DNA of 55,843 nucleotides from URNF01 sp045594105 (lineage in GTDB: Bacteria > Bacillota > Clostridia > Oscillospirales > Acutalibacteraceae): assembly GCA_045594105.1 (NCBI GenBank), contig JAZNXY010000015.1, forward strand, positions 1 through 55,843. The letters are read 5' to 3'. Below, in pieces: positions 50,043-55,843 of this stretch. The position numbers and the translations under genes were made by a program. Numbering within the stretch: position 1 is the first letter of the stretch; every line of letters begins with the position of its first letter. The notes beneath the pieces were generated by a model. That model was given only the letters and a program-made list of their open reading frames with translations, ran no database searches and was not told the origin of the DNA.

Positions 50043-51346
50043 AAGACAATAAAGTACATGTAATCGGTGCAGGCCTTGCGGGCTGTGAAGCGGCGTGGGC
50101 GGTAGCAAATGCGGGTATTCCCGTGGTGCTTACCGAGATGAAGCCGAAAAAATACACACCTGCCCATACCTCTCCCGATTTTGCGGAACTGATTTGTTCC
50201 AACTCATTGAAAGCCAGCCGCCTTGCAAGTGCGGCTGGGCTTCTCAAAGCAGAAATGAAGCTGCTCGGCTCGTTGTGTGTGCCGATTGCGGAACAATGTG
50301 CTGTGCCTGCGGGCGGTGCACTGGCGGTGGACAGAGACCGCTTCTCCCGTACGGTAACCGATGCGATTCGTTCGCATCCGTTGATTACGGTGGAAGAAGG
50401 GGAGGTTACCGAAATCCCGAAGGATGGTATCGTTATTGTTGCAACGGGGCCGCTGACCGCAGATGCATTGGCAGAGGATATTGCCAAGATGTGCAAGGGG
50501 CTACATTTCTATGATGCGGCAGCACCTATCGTTACTGCAGAAAGTATTGATATGTCTTCCGCATTTTGTGCGTCTCGTTATGACCGTGAGGAGACGGGTG
50601 ACGGTGACTATATTAACTGTCCGATGAACAAAGCGGAGTATGAGGCGTTTTACGAAGAGCTGGTTGCTGCCGAAACAGCACCGCTGCATGCGTTCGATAC
50701 ACTGAAAGTGTATGAAGGGTGTATGCCGGTAGAAGTGCTGGCGAAGCGTGGGGCGGACACATTGCGGTTTGGACCCATGAAGCCCGTGGGCCTGCGTGAT
50801 CCGCATACGGGACATCGTCCTTGGGCGGTGTTACAGCTGCGTAAGGAAAATGCGGCAGGCACATTATACAATCTGGTTGGTTTTCAGACTAACTTGAAAT
50901 TCGGTGAGCAAAAAAGAGTGTTCGGTATGATACCTGCACTGAAGAATGCGGAGTTTATGCGGTACGGTGTTATGCACCGCAACACCTTTTTGCAGTCTCC
51001 CGGCTTTTTAGATGCCGATTTTTCTGTCAAAGACAGAAACACGCTGTTCTTTGCCGGCCAGATGACAGGTGTGGAAGGGTATATGGAGTCGGCGGCTTCG
51101 GGTTTGCTTGCGGGTATCAATGCGGTACGTCGCATACAAGGCAAACCATCACTCATTTTACCGCTTGACACCATGATAGGTGCCTTGGCGGCACACGTAG
51201 CAACGCCGACGGCAGATTTTCAGCCGATGGGAGCTAATTTTGGCATATTACCGCCGCTTCCGACACACATACGGGATAAAAAAGAACGATATACCGCTTT
51301 GGCGGAACGTGCAATGGCACATCTCAAACAGGTGAAAGGGGAATAA
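50039..51346 (+). CDS. trmFO: folate-dependent tRNA (U54) methyltransferase TrmFO
   Basis: A 435-aa FAD enzyme that makes ribothymidine at position 54 of tRNA using methylene-tetrahydrofolate. FAD site VHVIGAGLAGCEAAWAVANA; CSNSLKASRLASAAGLLKAE and DLMIGALAAH-like C-terminal blocks are diagnostic. It replaces SAM-dependent TrmA in Gram-positives. It overlaps topA by four bases (ATGA), a conserved topA-trmFO pair. Confidence 0.96.
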   Translation: MKDNKVHVIGAGLAGCEAAWAVANAGIPVVLTEMKPKKYTPAHTSPDFAELICSNSLKASRLASAAGLLKAEMKLLGSLCVPIAEQCAVPAGGALAVDRDRFSRTVTDAIRSHPLITVEEGEVTEIPKDGIVIVATGPLTADALAEDIAKMCKGLHFYDAAAPIVTAESIDMSSAFCASRYDREETGDGDYINCPMNKAEYEAFYEELVAAETAPLHAFDTLKVYEGCMPVEVLAKRGADTLRFGPMKPVGLRDPHTGHRPWAVLQLRKENAAGTLYNLVGFQTNLKFGEQKRVFGMIPALKNAEFMRYGVMHRNTFLQSPGFLDADFSVKDRNTLFFAGQMTGVEGYMESAASGLLAGINAVRRIQGKPSLILPLDTMIGALAAHVATPTADFQPMGANFGILPPLPTHIRDKKERYTALAERAMAHLKQVKGE

Positions 51347-51348
51347 CG

Positions 51349-52350
51349 ATGCGTATTATTGTAGATGCTTTCGGCGGCGATAACGCACCGCTTGAAATCA
51401 TAAAAGGTGCGGCTTTAGCTCGCGATACCTATGGATATGAAATGGTATTGGTAGGTCAGAAAACGGTCATTTGTGAGGTTGCTGCTGCAAATGCGGTGTC
51501 GCTTGACGGCATTGACATTGTGGATGCACCTGATGTAATGACCATGGAGGATGAGCCCCGTACCATTTTGAAATCCAAGAAAAACTCCTCTATGGCAGAG
51601 GGTCTCCGCCGCTTGGTTGCAGGTGAAGGGGATGCCTTTGTCAGCGCAGGCAGCACGGGTGCACTTATCATGGGTGCTACCTTTATTGTGAAACGCATCA
51701 AAGGCGTTTCCCGTCCTGCATTGGCACCGCTGATTCCTTCGGATACCGCACCGTTTTTGCTGATTGACTGTGGCGCAAATGCGGATTGCCGTCCGGAAAT
51801 GTTGGTGCAATTTGCTAAAATGGGACATATCTTTATGACCCGTGTGCTTGGCAGAGAAAATCCGAAAATCGGCCTTCTCAATATCGGTACCGAGGAATGT
51901 AAGGGTACCGAACTGCAGCAGGAAACCTATAAACTGCTCAAGGAAAGCGATTTGCCGTTTATGGGTAATATAGAAGCACGTGATGTGCCCGCAGGTGTTG
52001 CGGATATTGTGGTATCCGACGGCTTTACGGGTAATGTGCTGCTCAAAACCATTGAGGGAACGACTGCCACCCTGATGCATAACATCAAGGCCATTTTTAA
52101 GACCAATTTGCTTACCAAACTGGCGGCGGCTATTGTGTTACCCCAGATGAAAGCATTTAAGAAGAAAATGGACGTTTCCGAGCACGGCGGTGCACCGATT
52201 ATCGGTGTGCAAAAACCCGTTATTAAAGCACACGGCAATTCCGATGCCAAGGCATTGTGCAGTGCGGTACGTCAGGCGGCAACCTTTGCTTCGGCAGGCG
52301 TTATTGAAGCGATTACCGAAGCGGTTTGCGCCACACAGGATGAGGAGTGA
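51349..52350 (+). CDS. plsX: phosphate acyltransferase PlsX
   Basis: A 333-aa enzyme that converts acyl-ACP to acyl-phosphate for phospholipid synthesis. RIIVDAFGGDNAPLEIIKG, DAFVSAGSTGALIMGATF and IVVSDGFTGNVLLKTIEG are family signatures. The usual acpP gene between plsX and rnc is absent here. It starts 3 bases after trmFO. Confidence 0.96.
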   Translation: MRIIVDAFGGDNAPLEIIKGAALARDTYGYEMVLVGQKTVICEVAAANAVSLDGIDIVDAPDVMTMEDEPRTILKSKKNSSMAEGLRRLVAGEGDAFVSAGSTGALIMGATFIVKRIKGVSRPALAPLIPSDTAPFLLIDCGANADCRPEMLVQFAKMGHIFMTRVLGRENPKIGLLNIGTEECKGTELQQETYKLLKESDLPFMGNIEARDVPAGVADIVVSDGFTGNVLLKTIEGTTATLMHNIKAIFKTNLLTKLAAAIVLPQMKAFKKKMDVSEHGGAPIIGVQKPVIKAHGNSDAKALCSAVRQAATFASAGVIEAITEAVCATQDEE

Positions 52351-52355
52351 ATGGG

Positions 52356-53039
52356 ATGAACGGTGCGTTACAGCCGTTGATGAAAGCGCTGGGCTATGAA
52401 TTTCATAACGTGGATTTGTTGCAGAATGCGCTGACCCATTCTTCGTATGCCAATGAAGGAGAAAACCGCGGTTCGAGCAACGAACGGTTAGAGTTCTTAG
52501 GAGATGCGGTTTTGGGCTTTATTACCGCAAATGAACTGTTTCATAAGGAAAACAGCCCTGAAGGAGAGCTTACTAAGCTGCGTGCTGCAGTGGTGTGTGA
52601 AAAAGCACTGTATTCGTACGCACAACAATTGGAGCTTGGCAAGTATCTGCGTCTTGGCAAGGGGGAACGCTTGTCAGGCGGGGCCGACCGTCCGTCTATT
52701 TTGGCGGATGCGTTTGAAGCAGTGGTTGCGGCGATGTACTTAGACGGTGGTTTGCAACCTGCAAAGCAGTTGGTGTTACGCTTTGTGATTCCCGAAGCAC
52801 AAAGTCAGCGCCGCCGTCATTTTAAGGACTATAAGACCACTCTCCAGGAGATCATCCAACAGAATCCCGGTGAAAAGTTGGAGTATGTCCTGACGGGTGA
52901 GTCGGGTCCTGATCATAACAAGAAGTTTACGGTGCAGGTATATCTCAATTCTAATGTGATAGGCACCGGTGTTGCAAGAAGTAAAAAAGAAGCAGAACAG
53001 TTGGCGGCACGTGAAGCGTTGCGGCTGATGGGATATTGA
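52356..53039 (+). CDS. rnc: ribonuclease III
   Basis: A 227-aa double-strand-specific endoribonuclease. Catalytic signature NERLEFLGDAVLGF and DAFEAVVAAMYLDGG; a C-terminal dsRNA-binding domain (DYKTTLQEIIQQ start, GVARSKKEAEQLAAREAL end). The ATG at 52356 (GAGGAG 8 bases upstream) is preferred over a GTG that overlaps the plsX stop. Confidence 0.97.
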   Translation: MNGALQPLMKALGYEFHNVDLLQNALTHSSYANEGENRGSSNERLEFLGDAVLGFITANELFHKENSPEGELTKLRAAVVCEKALYSYAQQLELGKYLRLGKGERLSGGADRPSILADAFEAVVAAMYLDGGLQPAKQLVLRFVIPEAQSQRRRHFKDYKTTLQEIIQQNPGEKLEYVLTGESGPDHNKKFTVQVYLNSNVIGTGVARSKKEAEQLAAREALRLMGY

Positions 53040-53075
53040 TAGCCGACAACGGCTTGTTGAAAGAGGTGAAGCGCT

Positions 53076-55843
53076 TTGATACTCAAAGCACTGGAAATAC
53101 ACGGATTCAAATCCTTCCCGGATAAAACGGTATTGCGATTCAGCGACGGTATTACGGCGGTCGTAGGTCCTAACGGTAGCGGCAAATCCAATATCAGCGA
53201 TGCTATCCGTTGGGTACTTGGCGAACAGTCGAGTAAAAGTCTGCGCAGCAGCAAAATGGAAGACGTTATCTTTAACGGTACCACGGTGCGTAAGCAGATG
53301 GGCTATGCTGAAGTTTCGCTCATTATCAGTAATGAAGACCGTGCACTTGATTTTGATGCGGATGACGTGAAGGTAACCCGTCGTTGCTATCGTTCGGGTG
53401 CGAGCGAATATATGCTCAATAACGCTGCGGTGCGTCTGAAGGATATTCAGATGCTGTTTATGAATACAGGTCTTGGCCGTGACGGATATTCCATTATCGG
53501 ACAGGGTCGTATTGACAGCATCATTTCTTCGAAATCCAACGAACGTCGTGAGATTTTTGAAGAAGCGGCAGGTATTGCAAAGTATCGTTATCATAAGAAT
53601 GAAGCGGAACGTCGTTTGCAAGCGGCAGAGGATAACCTTGTCCGCCTGCGTGATATTTTACAGGAGCTCGAATCTCGGGTGGGTCCCTTGGCACACCAGT
53701 GTGAGAAGGCCAAAAAGTTTCTGGAGTACGCAGGCGAGAAAAAGGAACTCGAAATCGGCTTGTGGCTGCGTACGATGAATGAATCTCGTACGGTGCTGCG
53801 GGAGCTGGCTTCGAAATTGGAGCTTGCACGCACACAATACGATGAGGTTGGCGGTGCACAGGACGAGTTTGAGGAAGAAATTGAAAAAATCGCCTTGGAA
53901 GGACAGCGCTTGACGGTGGAAATGGATGAAATCCGTCGTCGGGCACAGGAGCTGTTGGAGCAGGCGGCATCCCTTGACAGCAATGTTGCTGTTTTGCAGA
54001 ATGACATCGCCCATAATTTGGAAAATATTGCCCGTATGGAAGCGGAAGCTTCCGCCGCCGCTGACGGCAACCGACATATCGATGAGGATATAGAACAATG
54101 CCGTCGGGATATTGCACAAAAACAAGAGGCAATCCAGGCCGCTAATGAACAACAGCTGCGTTTTTCGGCTGAAATGGAAGAGCTGTCTAAAAGCAGTGAA
54201 TCTGTTGCGGGGCAGATGGAAACCCTCTCGGAAAAAGCAACGGCTATCGCACTGGAACTGTCGGATTTACGTGTTGCGGTAAGCTCGGGCGAATCCACCG
54301 TATCCGAAATCACTATGCGTTTGTCGCAGGTGACCGCAGCGGTGGCTCTGCGTACCGAACAAAACCGCAAAAATGCCGAGGAACTTAAAAACTGTGAAGA
54401 CGATTTAAAAGCATGTAACGAAAACATCGAATCCTTGCAGAATACGGTGAACGGCTATCAGATGCGTTATGATTCCCGCATCGGCAAAGTAGAAGCCGCT
54501 AAGGAACATGCGGATAAATTGGCACTTGATGCACAGGAAAAAGCACGTCGTGCCAAGATTTTGGAAGAATTGGAACGCAATCTGGAAGGTTTTGCACAGA
54601 GCGTTAAGACGGTTATGAAACAGGCAGGCAGCGGACAGCTGCGTGGCATTCACGGACCGGTTTCCCGCTTGATTCGTGCGAATGCAGATTATGCGTTGGC
54701 GGTGGAAACCGCACTTGGTGCTGCGGCACAGAATCTTGTTTGCGATAAGGATGAGGATGCAAAGCGTGCGATCCGTTACCTAAAAGAAACAGGCGGCGGC
54801 CGTGTGACGTTTTTGCCGTTGACCAATATCCGTGGTAATCGTCTTTCCGAAAAACTGGAAAAGGAAGACGGCTTTGTCGGTCTGGCTGTGGATTTGGTTA
54901 CCTATGACAGTCAATATGCGGAAATTGCCAATAATCTGCTCGGTCGTACGGCTGTAGCGGAGGATATGGATTACGCAACCGCTATTGCCCGTAAGTTTAA
55001 CTATAAGTTCCGTGTTGTGACTCTTGACGGTCAGGTGGTAAATGCCGGCGGCTCCTTGACCGGTGGTTCTCACATCAAAGGTGCCGGTCTTTTGTCCCGT
55101 CACGCAGAAATTGCCCGCTTACAGGAAGAAGCCGAGAAGCTTGCCCAAAAAGCGAAAACGGCCGCAGAGGAGCATCTGCGTTTGCAGCAGGATATTGCTG
55201 CCGTGGAAGCGGCCTTGTCGGGTGCTAAGGGTGAACTTATCACTGCACAGGAGGACCGTATCCGCTGCGAAGGCGAGGTACGCCGTTTACGTGAACTGGT
55301 AGAAGCAGGGGAGACGGCTGTCAACGAATTGACAGCGGAGATCACCGCTTTGAACACCCGTGCGGAAGAGGCGAAGAAAGCAGCGGCGGAAGCGGCTGCA
55401 AAAATTGAAAAGGTTACCGCAGAAAAGGTGGCGGTGGAAGCACAGATTGAAGAGATGTCCGGCGGCAGAAGGGAACTTGCCGAAGAGCGTGAGCATTTGT
55501 CTGCGGATATTGCACAATCCCGTCTGGATGCACTGGCTGCACAAAAGGAAATCGAGGGCCTTGAACATACGATTGCCGAATTGGAGGCACGCCGTACCGA
55601 TGCTGATGGACACCGTCAGGATTTGTTTGCACAAATCGAGCTGCTAAAGGCCGCCAATGCGGATATAGAGAGACAAATTGCTAAGGTGGCCGCTTCTGCA
55701 GCCGCCCTGCGCGAAAAAGCGGGCGGCGCTGACAGAGAGGTTGCAGCACTTGTGCAAAAACGTAACGAGGGTGAAGCGGCACAGACCCGCTTGCGTCAGC
55801 AATCCCGTGAGAAAAATGAAGAACGTGAGCTTCTCGGTCAAGA
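53076..55843 (+). CDS. smc: chromosome segregation protein SMC (3' end outside the window)
   Basis: The first 922 codons of SMC, usually about 1190 aa. N-terminal ATPase half: LKALEIHGFKSFPDKTVL, Walker A GPNGSGKSNISDAIRW. The first coiled coil runs from about residue 170 to 500. The hinge is at about 510-670 (GIHGPVSRLIRANADYALAV, VNAGGSLTGGSH). The second coil continues to the window edge, and the C-terminal Walker B half is missing because of the cut. The TTG at 53076 has AGAGGTGAAG upstream and gives the canonical start. SMC with ScpAB organises the chromosome. rnc-smc linkage is standard. Confidence 0.96.
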   Translation, partial: MILKALEIHGFKSFPDKTVLRFSDGITAVVGPNGSGKSNISDAIRWVLGEQSSKSLRSSKMEDVIFNGTTVRKQMGYAEVSLIISNEDRALDFDADDVKVTRRCYRSGASEYMLNNAAVRLKDIQMLFMNTGLGRDGYSIIGQGRIDSIISSKSNERREIFEEAAGIAKYRYHKNEAERRLQAAEDNLVRLRDILQELESRVGPLAHQCEKAKKFLEYAGEKKELEIGLWLRTMNESRTVLRELASKLELARTQYDEVGGAQDEFEEEIEKIALEGQRLTVEMDEIRRRAQELLEQAASLDSNVAVLQNDIAHNLENIARMEAEASAAADGNRHIDEDIEQCRRDIAQKQEAIQAANEQQLRFSAEMEELSKSSESVAGQMETLSEKATAIALELSDLRVAVSSGESTVSEITMRLSQVTAAVALRTEQNRKNAEELKNCEDDLKACNENIESLQNTVNGYQMRYDSRIGKVEAAKEHADKLALDAQEKARRAKILEELERNLEGFAQSVKTVMKQAGSGQLRGIHGPVSRLIRANADYALAVETALGAAAQNLVCDKDEDAKRAIRYLKETGGGRVTFLPLTNIRGNRLSEKLEKEDGFVGLAVDLVTYDSQYAEIANNLLGRTAVAEDMDYATAIARKFNYKFRVVTLDGQVVNAGGSLTGGSHIKGAGLLSRHAEIARLQEEAEKLAQKAKTAAEEHLRLQQDIAAVEAALSGAKGELITAQEDRIRCEGEVRRLRELVEAGETAVNELTAEITALNTRAEEAKKAAAEAAAKIEKVTAEKVAVEAQIEEMSGGRRELAEEREHLSADIAQSRLDALAAQKEIEGLEHTIAELEARRTDADGHRQDLFAQIELLKAANADIERQIAKVAASAAALREKAGGADREVAALVQKRNEGEAAQTRLRQQSREKNEERELLGQ

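Overview
The window is a chromosomal segment of a Bacillota (Firmicutes) bacterium, most likely a clostridial gut-type lineage such as the Oscillospiraceae/Ruminococcaceae. This is inferred from gene content and order (rimP-nusA-ylxR-ylxQ-infB-rbfA-nrnA-truB-ribF, infC-rpmI-rplT, plsX-rnc-smc, ruvCAB), a ClpE-type ATPase, an ECF transporter module, class-B-like sortases, a DUF5711 protein and frequent GTG/TTG starts. Apart from the AT-rich left end it reads as ordinary housekeeping chromosome.

Left end (1-2390): an AT-rich, membrane-anchored BspA-type leucine-rich-repeat surface protein with Cys/His-rich repeats. It is followed by two tRNA 3'-end fragments, the first clearly the 3' half of a tRNA-Trp broken at the anticodon loop and still carrying its terminator. 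This looks like the scar of mobile elements integrating into a tRNA gene. 2390-6080: a small accessory block (VWA protein, ArsC/Spx-like protein, 187-aa regulator-like protein, divergent XRE membrane regulator, PAP2 phosphatase), then ssrA (tmRNA) on the minus strand with promoter, tag frame and terminator. 6239-12425: a DivIVA-like protein with a probable frameshift, a PC4-like protein, UppP, a Thr-rich lipoprotein, two small membrane proteins, an XRE repressor and a histidine phosphatase.

12461-18112 (minus strand): a four-gene operon, cysteine desulfurase - class-B-like sortase - ThiI - a CinA-C domain fused through a membrane segment to a sortase domain that lacks the catalytic His and Cys. 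18298-30886 (plus strand): a long, tightly packed run of ruvC-ruvA-ruvB, glmM, a 23S-type rRNA methyltransferase, ecfA1-ecfA2-ecfT, truA, DUF5711, cvpA, a CDP-alcohol phosphatidyltransferase and clpE. Next come fba with its own promoter, an RnfG-like FMN-binding membrane protein and a phosphoglycolate-phosphatase-like HAD protein.

33252-41823 (minus strand): the translation operon rimP to truB, ending in a RibF whose C terminus carries an extra HAD phosphatase. 41924-44513: a tiny Asn/Gln-only protein, a precorrin-2 dehydrogenase-like protein, an M23 (SpoIIQ-like) peptidase and a VanY carboxypeptidase. 44517-55843 (plus strand): infC-rpmI-rplT behind an attenuator-type leader with an AUA start for infC, then an rRNA methyltransferase, dprA, topA, trmFO, plsX, rnc and the first 922 codons of smc, which runs off the window.

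No CRISPR array, transposase, integrase or prophage gene was seen. The most unusual items are the CinA/pseudosortase fusion, the RibF/HAD fusion, the tRNA-Trp scar, the DivIVA frameshift and the infC control region. All functional statements rest on motif recognition by eye and on memory of the families, not on database searches.
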